Source of the DNA: JAGMDK01 sp023128695
GTDB taxonomy: Bacteria > Planctomycetota > Phycisphaerae > UBA1845 > Fen-1342
Length of the DNA: 9,978 bases
Reading direction: 5' to 3'
Assembly (NCBI GenBank): GCA_030628805.1
Contig: DAOVQG010000174.1
Location: 1 to 9,978 of the forward strand
Shown here: positions 1 to 6,337 of the stretch, one piece after another
Position numbering within the stretch: the stretch's first letter is position 1
How the letters are laid out: every line of letters begins with the position of its first letter
Made by a program: the position numbers and the translations under genes
The notes under the pieces: model-generated
What the model was told of the DNA's origin: nothing
Databases searched by the model: none
What the model saw: the letters and a program-made list of their open reading frames with translations, nothing else

Positions 1-14
1 TCAGCCCGCGCGGT
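1..14 (-). repeat. Truncated inverted copy of the GCGGGC palindromic repeat
   Basis: The reverse complement of these 14 bases (ACCGCGCGGGCTGA) is identical to the first 14 bases of the repeat units at 50-78 and 86-114. It is therefore a third, inverted copy cut off by the window edge. Confidence 0.6.
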
Positions 15-49
15 TGATCGCGACGCATAATGGTTCTCTCTTGCGGGAC

Positions 50-114
50 ACCGCGCGGGCTGAAGCCCGCGGCTCTTCAGGGGGCACCGCGCGGGCTGAA
101 GCCCGCGGCTCTTC
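50..114 (+). repeat. Two direct copies of a 29-bp palindromic repeat
   Basis: Two identical 29-bp units lie at 50-78 and 86-114, 36 bp apart start to start. Each contains the perfect hairpin GCGGGC-TGAA-GCCCGC followed by GGCTCTTC. With the inverted fragment at 1-14 they form a small cluster just upstream of the sigma-factor gene. Repeats of this look are common between planctomycete genes. The stem-loops have no T-run, so they are not ordinary intrinsic terminators. They are more likely a REP-like dispersed element. Confidence 0.8.
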
Positions 115-172
115 GGGGCCCCGGCAGGTCGGCCGGCGGACCGCTGGCGTGATTTTTGGGCGGATTTTTGCC

Positions 173-781
173 ATGAACGGCTCGGCTAGCCCGTCCAATA
201 GTAGTGAAATGACGAGTATGTCGATCGACGCCGAGTCATTGCGACAGTTGGTCGCCGAGGCGCAGCAGGGTGATCGGATCGCGGCTGACCAGTTGGTCCG
301 CGAACACGAAGCCTGGGTGCGGAGTGCCATCTACGCCGTCTCCGGCCGCGCCGACCTAGTGGACGACGTCGCCCAGCAGGTCTGGGAACGCGCCTGGACC
401 AGGCTCGGAACGCTCAAAAACCCGCGGCAACTACGCTCGTGGCTCTACACCATAGCCCGCAACACGGCGATCGACGCCGGCCTCGCCCAGCAGCGACAGC
501 GGACACGAGCGGGCCAAATGGATGACCGGGACGGGACGCACGATCGGCGCCAAAAAGGCCCGGCCGCGGCGGCCGCGGGAAACGAGTTGCAGGAGGCGCT
601 GCTCCAGGCGGTTCAGGCATTACCGGCCCTGTACCGTGAGCCGTTCGTCCTGCGGCACCTGGAGGATTGGAGTTACGCCCAGATCGGCCAGGTGTTGGGT
701 TTGCCGGTGGAGTCGGTGGAGACCAGACTGGTGCGGGCTCGCCGCATGTTGCGCGAGATGCTGCAAGGCAAGGTCGAATGA
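173..781 (+). CDS. ECF-type RNA polymerase sigma factor (sigma-70 family)
   Basis: This is an extracytoplasmic-function sigma factor of about 202 residues, which directs RNA polymerase to a dedicated promoter set. Region 2 is seen in the stretch around DLVDDVAQQVWERAW followed by PRQLRSWLYTIARNTAID, the usual core-binding and -10 recognition helices. After a charged, Ala-rich linker, region 4 appears as LPALYREPFVLRHLEDWSY, then a helix-turn-helix ending VETRLVRARRMLREML. There is no extra C-terminal domain. The start is uncertain. ATG 173 has a weak GGCGG nine bases upstream, while ATG 209 and 218 have no clear ribosome site but would also keep the whole fold. The frame is open back to base 14, but that part only translates the palindromic repeats. 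The stop overlaps the next gene by four bases (ATGA), which implies co-translation with its likely anti-sigma partner. The family call is firm; the regulon is unknown. Confidence 0.92.
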   Translation: MNGSASPSNSSEMTSMSIDAESLRQLVAEAQQGDRIAADQLVREHEAWVRSAIYAVSGRADLVDDVAQQVWERAWTRLGTLKNPRQLRSWLYTIARNTAIDAGLAQQRQRTRAGQMDDRDGTHDRRQKGPAAAAAGNELQEALLQAVQALPALYREPFVLRHLEDWSYAQIGQVLGLPVESVETRLVRARRMLREMLQGKVE

Positions 782-1320
782 TGAACAGCGAGTCAGACAA
801 GTTGGAGCACCTGTTTTCTCGAACTATCGACGGGGAGAACTCCTCGGACGACCGGGAGCTCATGGAGGCGCTCTTCCGCGAAGACCCGGAACTGCCGGCC
901 CTGTTCGAGGAGTACCGCGGCTTCGACCGTATGGTCGGCGACGCTCTGCGATGGGACATGAACCGGGCGGGACACGCCCGCCCAATACACACACTTTGGG
1001 GCCGGTTCGGGCGGGGCCTGCTGGCGGCGGCGGCAGCCTGCCTCGCGACCCTGGCCTGGCTGCACCCGAACCAGCCCATGAGCCAAAACCCGCGTGAACC
1101 CGGGCCGGCGCAGGCTTCCTCGTCTTCCTGGTTCGCCCCGTCAGCCCCCCGCGGCGACGTGGTCCGCCCCATCCCGACCGCCTACGAACGCCCGGAACTC
1201 CGCCTCCGCGGCACGCAACGCGAGTGGATCGTGATCCCCGGCGACCAGCCGGGTACGTACCTAATCATCGAAGTCGATCATGTCCGTACGCACGTGATCG
1301 GCGTTCACCAGGATTTCTAA
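778..1320 (+). CDS. Single-pass membrane protein, probable anti-sigma factor
   Basis: The protein has about 181 residues and starts at ATG 778 (or the adjacent ATG 781), overlapping the sigma-factor stop as ATGA. The acidic N-terminal half (about 5-60) has the form LEHLFSRTIDGE...LMEALFREDPELPALFEEY, which resembles the small helical cytoplasmic domain of planctomycete anti-sigma factors. It has no HxxxCxxC zinc-binding motif. One hydrophobic helix (about 79-95, LLAAAAACLATLAWL) should cross the inner membrane. A Pro/Ser-rich linker then leads to a short outer segment ending around residues 144-181 in REWIVIPGDQPGTYLIIEVD. Context supports the role: it follows an ECF sigma gene and precedes a PDZ-domain protein. 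By inference it holds the sigma factor inactive at the membrane. Sequence similarity alone is too weak to prove that. Confidence 0.7.
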   Translation: MMNSESDKLEHLFSRTIDGENSSDDRELMEALFREDPELPALFEEYRGFDRMVGDALRWDMNRAGHARPIHTLWGRFGRGLLAAAAACLATLAWLHPNQPMSQNPREPGPAQASSSSWFAPSAPRGDVVRPIPTAYERPELRLRGTQREWIVIPGDQPGTYLIIEVDHVRTHVIGVHQDF

Positions 1321-1332
1321 CAGGAGATTGAC

Positions 1333-2739
1333 ATGATTGGCTTCTTGCTGGCAGTGATGAGTATGTTACCCGCCGAAAACGTGACGGTGACAATGCAAAC
1401 CGATGATGATGAAGCCGTCGAAGTCCGCACGATGGTCATTTGCACCGGCGACGACGACGAGGCCCAGGTGATGGTGCAAGCGCTGCCCCCCGGCGGGGGC
1501 ACGTTTATCACATCCGGCGGCCCAAAAACAATTCGCGTCAGAGTGAACGAGGAGGGATTCCCGAAAATCTGGATCGGCGTGCGGATCACCGACGTGCCGG
1601 CCCCGCTCGCGGCCCATATCGGCGAGGGCGGTGTGATGATCGCCAACGTGGTGGCGGACAGTCCCGCCGATCGCGCCGGCCTGGAGCGGTATGACGTCGC
1701 CGTCTCCTACGACGGCCGGGACGTTGATAGCCCGAAAGACCTGACCGCCGCCATTGCCGAGACCGAGGTGGGTCAGGTGGCGAAGATTACGATCATTCGG
1801 CAGGCCCAGCGAGAGGACCTCCGAATCAAGCCGGTTGAGCGGCCTGCTCACGTGGACTGGGAATGGAAATACGACGAGCCGGAAGACACGTTTCTCAAGG
1901 ATGCCATGAAGTTTCGAGGCAAGACGCTCCGGCTAGGACCGCACAGAGAGTGGATCTTGGAAGAACTGGGGCCGATGCCGGGCTTTCCGGACGCTTTGGA
2001 GGAGCTGAAGCGGTTCCATATCGACCTCGAATTAGATGAGCTTATGGAGCCGCATTTTATCCAGCCTCACATGGACCTGGATTTCCACTTCCCGCGCGAC
2101 CTGGATGACCTGGGCAGCCTGGACCTCTGGTTTGGAGATGACGACGACGAGATGAACATGATGGTGACGGTCAAGGTGCAGGAAGACGGCCTCTGCACGA
2201 CCGTCCAGCGTGACGCCGACGGCTCGATCCACGTTACTCGCGTGGATGAGGAGGGGAACGAGACCTCCGCCACCTACGACAGCCCGGAAGCGTTGGAAGA
2301 GGAGGACCCGGAGGCTTACCAGCTCCTGCCCCCGCACTCCTCCGGCCACAAGGGTGTGTTCATCCACCGGCATCCGTCGGGCAAGCGGGCCCGCGAGCTG
2401 CGTCAGGAGTTCCAGATCGACGTGCGGAAGAAGGTGGAAGAGGCACTGGAGCAGGCGAAAGAGGCTCGCCAAGAGGCGGAGTCAAAGTATAAAGAGGCCC
2501 TGGAAAAGGCTCGGAAGGCGACCGGCGAGACGAAGATTGAAATCCTCAAGGAAGTGACCGAGGGGCAACCGGCCCCCGATGGAGAGCACATTCAGGGTGT
2601 CCGCGTGGAAGACAGCGGCATGATCAAGGTCTTCATCTTCGAAAACGGCGAGACGGTGACGTATACGTTCACCAGCGAGGAAGCCTTCAAAGCCGCCGAG
2701 CCCGAACTGTACGAGGAAGTCCAGGACTTGCTCGAATAG
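1333..2739 (+). CDS. Exported PDZ-domain protein with C-terminal coiled coil
   Basis: The protein has 468 residues, with AGGAG at 1322-1326 six bases before the ATG. A short hydrophobic start (IGFLLAVMSMLPA) could be a minimal signal peptide or anchor. One PDZ domain spans about residues 78-165: it begins KIWIGVRI, continues with GGVMIANVVADSPADRAGL and YDVAVSYDGRDV, and ends VAKITIIRQ. This is the peptide-binding fold of HtrA, RseP and Ctp proteins, but no trypsin-like or other protease domain is present. The middle is very acidic, including a DDDDE run near residue 270. Residues about 351-412 are rich in Lys, Glu, Ala and Arg and should form a coiled coil, followed by a short beta-rich tail. 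It is the third gene of the sigma/anti-sigma unit, so it may sense or scaffold envelope proteins for that module. The last 53 bp overlap the convergent TolC-like gene. Confidence 0.85.
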   Translation: MIGFLLAVMSMLPAENVTVTMQTDDDEAVEVRTMVICTGDDDEAQVMVQALPPGGGTFITSGGPKTIRVRVNEEGFPKIWIGVRITDVPAPLAAHIGEGGVMIANVVADSPADRAGLERYDVAVSYDGRDVDSPKDLTAAIAETEVGQVAKITIIRQAQREDLRIKPVERPAHVDWEWKYDEPEDTFLKDAMKFRGKTLRLGPHREWILEELGPMPGFPDALEELKRFHIDLELDELMEPHFIQPHMDLDFHFPRDLDDLGSLDLWFGDDDDEMNMMVTVKVQEDGLCTTVQRDADGSIHVTRVDEEGNETSATYDSPEALEEEDPEAYQLLPPHSSGHKGVFIHRHPSGKRARELRQEFQIDVRKKVEEALEQAKEARQEAESKYKEALEKARKATGETKIEILKEVTEGQPAPDGEHIQGVRVEDSGMIKVFIFENGETVTYTFTSEEAFKAAEPELYEEVQDLLE

Positions 2740-4381
2740 AGCCTCTGTTCGCTGAGGGCGCCGGGGCCTCGGGCGGGGGCTCGCCGTTGAGCAGCTCGAA
2801 AAACTTGCCCGTCTCCGCGCAGAGGGAGGAGACATTCATGCCCATGTAAAGAGCCTGGAGGGCGATCTCCTCCTCCTGGGCATACAGGTCTGAACGGCGT
2901 TTGAGGAGGTTATCGATGTTCAGGCCGCTGGCCAGGTAGTTGCTCACGCCGCCTTGATAATCAGCCCGATACAGCGGCAGATTATCGATCAATTCCTGCT
3001 TGGTCTCAGCGAGCTGGACATTGCGGCGTTGCGGCTCGAGGGTGTTCACGAAAATGGCGTTCTCGCGGGCCGCCATTGCCTCGGTGTACTGCCCGATGTC
3101 GGCCGTCGCTTGCCGGATCAGGCTGCGGGTGACCCGCGGATCGACGGCGGCGACTTCCAACCCGAGCGACACCGACCAGTCCGAGGCTCCCTCCCCCACG
3201 CCGTAGCCCTCCAGATGCGATTCTCCGCCGAGCAGCAGGGCGACGTCCCAGCGCCCGCGCCGGGCCAGATCGAGCTGCACTTGTGAGTTGTCGCGGGCGT
3301 TATACAGCGTGGCGATTTCCGGATCGGTCTTGATCCCGAGTTGCAAAAGCTCCTCATGGCTCATGCCCTTGAAGGGGTCGAAGTCCACCTCGGCTAATTC
3401 GACCTGGGCGTGGAAGGGCAAACCACACGCGCCTTTGAGCCGAGCGGTCAAGACGTCAACATAAGTGGCGTAACCGGCCTCTTGGGACTTGACGCTGGTG
3501 ATTTCAGCCTCAACCCGCCGGCGATCCGCCGCCGAGTCGTGCCCCTGGGCCTGGTCTAGCTGCGGCAGCAGTGCCTCCAGGTCCGTGCGCCACGTCTCGG
3601 AGGCATCCCGGAGCCAGCGATTAAAAATGGTGCGGTAGTACAAGTTCAAGGCATGCTGAAGCTGGCTGCGGATCGTCTTAATGAAGGCCAACTGCGTGTC
3701 GCTGAGTTCATTACGGCGGAAAATCTCCTCGCTGGTGCGCTCCAGCCGCTCGCGGGACCCCCACACCGGATAGCGCAAATTGGCGTTGATGAACGGCTCC
3801 GCGCCGTAGCCTGACGCGCTTTCATCCAACCAGTCATAGCCGAGTCCGACATCCAACTGCGTGGTGTCGAAGAACCGCTTTTCGAGCGACAGGGTGGCAA
3901 TGTGTTCGCGGCCGCGGTCCACCGTCGAACCACCCTCGTCAGAGAGGGATTCAAATTCGCTGACTTCGTTTCCCAGGCTGAACTTCGGCGTCAGGGAGTC
4001 GCGCGAGGCGTAGAAGAAATCATAGCGCGCCTCCTCGGACTTGAAACGCTGGAAACTGGATTTGATGTCCGGCTGCCGATTGAAGGCGATCGGAATCAGG
4101 GAATGAGGCGTCAGAACATGCCGCTCGCCCTGATCCTCGCTCCGCAGCCGTTCGTCCCGCGGAATGGTCTTCAAGGACACCGGCGAGGGCAGCGAGAGAC
4201 GCGCACCCAACTTGGCGGAAGGTGTTTTCCCCCGACAACCGACGGACACACACAGCGCCAGGGCCATGAAAGTGCTCAGGAGCCGCGGGCGCCGCCACTC
4301 AGGGCCGAGCAAGGAGCGGCGGTTCCGACAGGCCGGCCGCGGCCTGACTCTACTACTTAGGTCCGGCATGTGGATACTCAT
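2687..4381 (-). CDS. TolC-family outer membrane efflux lipoprotein
   Basis: The protein has 564 residues. A basic N-terminus (NRR...WRRPR) leads into a hydrophobic stretch LLSTFMALALCVSVGC. This gives a lipoprotein-like signal with Cys49 as the likely lipidated residue, although the -3 position is Ser rather than Leu. After a linker comes a beta-rich part with alternating aromatic residues (about 115-210). Long helical segments follow in two repeats, the arrangement of the outer membrane efflux protein family. The last repeat contains YRADYQGGVSNYLA and the helix LYAQEEEIALQALYMGMNV, close to the usual OEP ending. TolC-like proteins form the outer-membrane and periplasmic channel of efflux pumps and type I secretion. 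No inner-membrane pump or adaptor is adjacent, so the partner is unknown. The start is uncertain: ATG 4381, 4369 and 4267 all lack a clear ribosome site, but only the first two keep the basic region of the signal. The Pro/Arg-rich last 17 residues lie in the overlap with the PDZ gene. Confidence 0.85.
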   Translation of the reverse strand: MSIHMPDLSSRVRPRPACRNRRSLLGPEWRRPRLLSTFMALALCVSVGCRGKTPSAKLGARLSLPSPVSLKTIPRDERLRSEDQGERHVLTPHSLIPIAFNRQPDIKSSFQRFKSEEARYDFFYASRDSLTPKFSLGNEVSEFESLSDEGGSTVDRGREHIATLSLEKRFFDTTQLDVGLGYDWLDESASGYGAEPFINANLRYPVWGSRERLERTSEEIFRRNELSDTQLAFIKTIRSQLQHALNLYYRTIFNRWLRDASETWRTDLEALLPQLDQAQGHDSAADRRRVEAEITSVKSQEAGYATYVDVLTARLKGACGLPFHAQVELAEVDFDPFKGMSHEELLQLGIKTDPEIATLYNARDNSQVQLDLARRGRWDVALLLGGESHLEGYGVGEGASDWSVSLGLEVAAVDPRVTRSLIRQATADIGQYTEAMAARENAIFVNTLEPQRRNVQLAETKQELIDNLPLYRADYQGGVSNYLASGLNIDNLLKRRSDLYAQEEEIALQALYMGMNVSSLCAETGKFFELLNGEPPPEAPAPSANRGSIRASPGLPRTVRARRL

Positions 4382-4405
4382 TCAGGCTTCAATACACGGA
4401 AACCC

Positions 4406-4433
4406 AGTGTAGCGGCAGTTGTTGGACCTTCAA
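4406..4433 (-). promoter_or_regulatory. Possible sigma-70 promoter for the TolC-like gene
   Basis: Read on the minus strand, TTGAAG (4428-4433) is followed after 16 bases by TACACT (4406-4411), each matching four of six consensus bases. Transcription would begin near 4399, about 18 bases before ATG 4381. That fits the long start of the TolC-like gene. Such half-matches also arise by chance. Confidence 0.3.
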
Positions 4434-4494
4434 CCGCGAATTTTTCGGTCACTTCAACGGACTGATTGGCCCCGGGGTGAGCGTCAACATAGTG

Positions 4495-4557
4495 GGTGGG
4501 GCGGGCCTCCGTGCCCGCCAGTACGGTCCGCGGGCGGCCGCGGAGGGCCGCCCCACC
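4495..4557. repeat. 63-bp palindromic intergenic element with nested hairpin
   Basis: The 17-base arms at 4495-4511 (GGTGGGGCGGGCCTCCG) and 4541-4557 (CGGAGGGCCGCCCCACC) are reverse complements with one mismatch. The 29-base loop contains a second small pairing, GCCCGC (4513-4518) with GCGGGC (4530-4535). The result is a branched or extended hairpin in either strand. It is not followed by a T-run. It looks like a dispersed REP or MITE-like element rather than a terminator. Confidence 0.7.
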
Positions 4558-4710
4558 GGTTTGCCCACTTTCCTGACGCCCACCCTTGGCCCAGCGGCTC
4601 CCTGGGGGGTGCAAAGGTTCGCTGGACCGCGTATAGTGTCAGCGCGAACAATGATGGCTGTGGCGCCAGGGCGCCCGGCCGAGGCAGGTGGTTGGTGCAG
4701 GAGATCGGCA

Positions 4711-5175
4711 ATGCCATCAAATTCACATTGGGACGAACAATTGGGTCGGCGGATGCAGGAGGAGCACAAGGCTCTGCATCAGCTCGCCTTGGTGCTCAAG
4801 GAACATATCGCCGCCACGCCGAGCGTGAACAGCGCTCAGTGGCTGGAGAGCTTACGGGCCGGGTTTAGCCGGCTTTACGCCCACGTCAGGCAGACCATCG
4901 CGATCAAGGAAGAGGATGGCTATCTGGAAACGATCCTGAAAGAGCGGCCGACGTTGGCCAAGCAGGTCGCCTCCATCAAGGCCGAGAATACACAGCTCAT
5001 CAAGATGGCCGAGGGCATTCGCAACGATCTGGCGGAGGTCCACCCCGAAGATCGCTTGCTGCTGGCGGACGCCTGCTCGCGGATCCTGCGCTATCTGGCC
5101 GTGGTGGGGCAGCACGAGCAGCGCGAGAACATGATCGTCCTGTTCGCGTTCAACCAGGAACTCGGCAGCGATTAA
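4711..5175 (+). CDS. Small helical protein, divergent hemerythrin (HHE)-like
   Basis: The protein has 154 residues and starts at ATG 4711, which has a strong CAGGAG (4698-4703) at good spacing. The frame extends upstream, but that part lies over the palindromic element. The protein appears all-helical, consistent with a four-helix bundle. It shows hemerythrin-type signatures: HKALHQL at 19-25, LYAH followed by EEDGYL at 55-72, and HEQREN at 135-140 with the HxxxE spacing (H135, E139). In HHE-domain proteins such residues bind a di-iron centre that senses or binds oxygen. The site looks incomplete: H58 has no Glu four residues later, and N93 sits where the third helix usually offers a His. Metal binding is therefore doubtful. 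It lies upstream of the sigma-54 promoter and groES, on the same strand but separated by 312 bp. It could also be an unrelated four-helix protein. Confidence 0.6.
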   Translation: MPSNSHWDEQLGRRMQEEHKALHQLALVLKEHIAATPSVNSAQWLESLRAGFSRLYAHVRQTIAIKEEDGYLETILKERPTLAKQVASIKAENTQLIKMAEGIRNDLAEVHPEDRLLLADACSRILRYLAVVGQHEQRENMIVLFAFNQELGSD

Positions 5176-5360
5176 GAGCGGCTCATGGGCGCGTCATCAC
5201 AGCCTGCCAGTTTGACACTGCCTCTGACACGGCCCTGTCCCAATGGCATTGCCCTGCAAGCGCTGACGACGCCGTGCCTCACCGGGGGCACCGAACATAA
5301 AAGCTAATAGGGTAAGCGGTTACGGTATTGAGTGTTGGGTCTGAGCCCCACTACGCAAGT

Positions 5361-5376
5361 TGGCACGAGGTTTGCA
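5361..5376 (+). promoter_or_regulatory. Sigma-54 (RpoN) -24/-12 promoter for groES
   Basis: The sequence reads TGGCACG, four bases, then TTGCA, which matches the sigma-54 consensus TGGCACG-N4-TTGCW at every specified position. The invariant GG (5362-5363) and GC (5374-5375) are 12 bases apart, as required. Transcription should start near 5387 and give a leader of about 100 bases before groES. Such a promoter needs an AAA+ enhancer-binding activator, which is not encoded in this window. Confidence 0.75.
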
Positions 5377-5404
5377 TACTGCTAGGCGGGTGGCGTGGGG
5401 ATGT

Positions 5405-5416
5405 CGTGTCGACACG
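5405..5416. promoter_or_regulatory. Perfect 12-bp palindrome near the groES transcription start
   Basis: CGTGTCGACACG is self-complementary over its full length and begins about 18 bases after the predicted transcription start. It could be a dimeric repressor operator or a short RNA hairpin. No known operator is recognised. Confidence 0.4.
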
Positions 5417-5442
5417 TGCGCCCGCGTGCGAGACAGAAACGG

Positions 5443-5459
5443 GCTTCTCAGCGAGAAGC
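5443..5459 (+). promoter_or_regulatory. Leader inverted repeat before the groES ribosome site
   Basis: GCTTCTC and GAGAAGC pair perfectly over seven bases around a three-base spacer, 17 bases upstream of the groES ribosome site (AAGGAGGA, 5477-5484). In RNA this is a compact hairpin in the 5' leader. A role in message stability or translation is possible but unproven. Confidence 0.45.
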
Positions 5460-5487
5460 AGGCTTGAAACTAATGTAAGGAGGACCG

Positions 5488-5784
5488 ATGAAAAAGGTCT
5501 CAATCCGTCCGCTTGGCGAAAAAGTGCTGGTCCAGCGTCTGGAAGCGGAAGAAACCACCGCCGGCGGGATCGTCCTGCCGGATACCGCCAAGGAAAAACC
5601 CAAACGCGGCACCGTCATCAGCATCGGCGACGGCAAACTGCTCGACACCGGCGAGCGGCAGCCCTTGCAGGTCAAAAACGGCGACCAGGTGCTCTTCAGC
5701 AGCTACGCCGGCACCGAGGTCAAGGTGCGCGGCGAAGAAATGATCATCATGGACGAGGGTGACATTCTGGCGGTCTTAGAGTAG
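5488..5784 (+). CDS. groES: Co-chaperonin GroES (Hsp10)
   Basis: The protein has 98 residues, the usual length of the GroES family. The heptameric GroES ring caps GroEL and closes the folding chamber in the cytoplasm. The N-terminal strand IRPLGEKVLV (6-15) is the classic GroES signature. The mobile loop that docks on GroEL covers about residues 19-40 and contains GGIVLP (26-31). The remainder includes GTVISIGDG, the roof-region segment and the ending EEMIIMDEGDILAVLE. An almost perfect Shine-Dalgarno AAGGAGGA at 5477-5484 precedes the ATG by three bases. It sits behind a sigma-54 promoter. The cognate groEL is on the same strand but 820 bp away, with two unrelated genes between them, instead of following directly as in most bacteria. 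Confidence 0.97.
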   Translation: MKKVSIRPLGEKVLVQRLEAEETTAGGIVLPDTAKEKPKRGTVISIGDGKLLDTGERQPLQVKNGDQVLFSSYAGTEVKVRGEEMIIMDEGDILAVLE

Positions 5785-5802
5785 GAGGCAGGCCAGGCCT
5801 CC
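5784..5802 (+). other. Stem-loop at the end of groES
   Basis: GGAGGC (5784-5789) and GCCTCC (5797-5802) form a perfect six-base stem around a seven-base loop, starting at the last base of the groES stop codon. CCCCGGGG follows immediately. There is no T-run, so this is a candidate processing or attenuation hairpin that could set groES expression above the downstream genes, rather than a full terminator. Confidence 0.4.
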
Positions 5803-5857
5803 CCGGGGAGTACGGACAACCCGGGTTAGTTGAGAAACGGCGTGGAGTTTCGATCCG

Positions 5858-6337
5858 TTGAAGCTGACACACACGGATTACCGAGAGGCGGCGTTGCTGC
5901 GACTCGAAGAGGCGCGACGCCTCTATGACCAGCAACTCTGGGTCGGTGCCACGTACCTTGCCGGCCGCGCGGTCGAGTCGATCCTTCGCAGCCTGCTGGC
6001 GTTGAAGGCGCGACCGCATGAAAGTGGACACGACCTCGCCCGTCACTTGGCGCAGGTCCAGCACGCCGGACGACTCAAAGATAATGAGCTCAACCGGCTT
6101 AGGGATGACGTGAATGAAATCGCGGTCGTTTGGCATAATAACCTGCGGTTCGCTGGCGAGGGTGCGTTCATCGCCCTGCTGAAGACCATGAAGCGTGATC
6201 GACGCATCGGCGATATGCGTGTGAAAGGCGACCCGGCTAAAGCGAACGCCAAATACACCCGCGATGCGACCGAAAGGATCGTACACATTGGAGAAGCTAT
6301 ATGGATACGTTGGCAGAGAAACTCCAGACAATCATAG
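5858..6337 (+). CDS. HEPN-domain protein
   Basis: The protein has 159 residues and starts at TTG 5858, because the frame closes with TGA at 5831 and no other start lies between. GGAG at 5844-5847 is ten bases upstream. The helical fold fits the HEPN family: an N-terminal helix LRLEEARRLYDQQLW (14-28), then GATYLAGRAVESILRSLLAL (30-49), the usual GHDL (57-60), and a later VWHNNLRF (91-98) seen in related HEPN proteins. HEPN proteins include RNases in toxin-antitoxin, CRISPR and abortive-infection systems, as well as non-catalytic members. R52-x5-H58 fits the Rx4-6H RNase motif by spacing, but it sits in the GHDL turn rather than the usual late helix, so activity is uncertain. It lies 73 bp after groES and overlaps the next gene by 37 bp. 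Its codon use looks less GC-biased than that of groEL. Confidence 0.75.
   Translation: MKLTHTDYREAALLRLEEARRLYDQQLWVGATYLAGRAVESILRSLLALKARPHESGHDLARHLAQVQHAGRLKDNELNRLRDDVNEIAVVWHNNLRFAGEGAFIALLKTMKRDRRIGDMRVKGDPAKANAKYTRDATERIVHIGEAIWIRWQRNSRQS

Larger units (their letters stand above)
4382..4710. other. Intergenic region between divergent genes
   Basis: This 329-base stretch separates the TolC-like gene (leftward) from the hemerythrin-like gene (rightward). It holds a possible leftward promoter at 4406-4433 and the palindromic element at 4495-4557. A lone TATAGT at 4632-4637 could be a -10 box for the rightward gene but has no convincing -35 partner. I see no credible gene here: the open frames crossing it merely translate the palindrome and read into the true ORFs. 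Confidence 0.6.
5176..5487 (+). promoter_or_regulatory. Control region upstream of groES
   Basis: This 312-base intergenic region contains a sigma-54 promoter (5361-5376), a perfect palindrome (5405-5416) and an inverted repeat in the leader (5443-5459). Further upstream are possible activator-binding repeats. A direct repeat of TGACAC with GCC nearby lies at 5213-5218 and 5225-5230. GTGCC/GGCAC arms lie at 5274-5278 and 5287-5291, roughly 100 bases before the predicted start, a usual distance for an enhancer-binding protein. No HrcA/CIRCE element (TTAGCACTC-N9-GAGTGCTAA) is present. Confidence 0.6.

Noticed and set aside
14..172. Extended N-terminus of the sigma factor
   Set aside because: It only translates the two palindromic repeats and adds nothing to the sigma fold. 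A start at 173 or later is more likely.
414..1172. Open frame antisense to the sigma and anti-sigma genes
   Set aside because: It is Arg, Pro and Ser-rich and has no recognisable domain. It covers two genes with firm family support or operon context.
4632..4637. TATAGT as a -10 box for the hemerythrin-like gene
   Set aside because: The sequence 17 bases upstream is G-rich and unlike TTGACA, so I did not list it as a promoter.
5212..5217. TTGACA as a sigma-70 -35 box for groES
   Set aside because: No -10-like sequence lies 16-18 bases downstream, and it is more than 250 bases from the gene. The sigma-54 site is far better.
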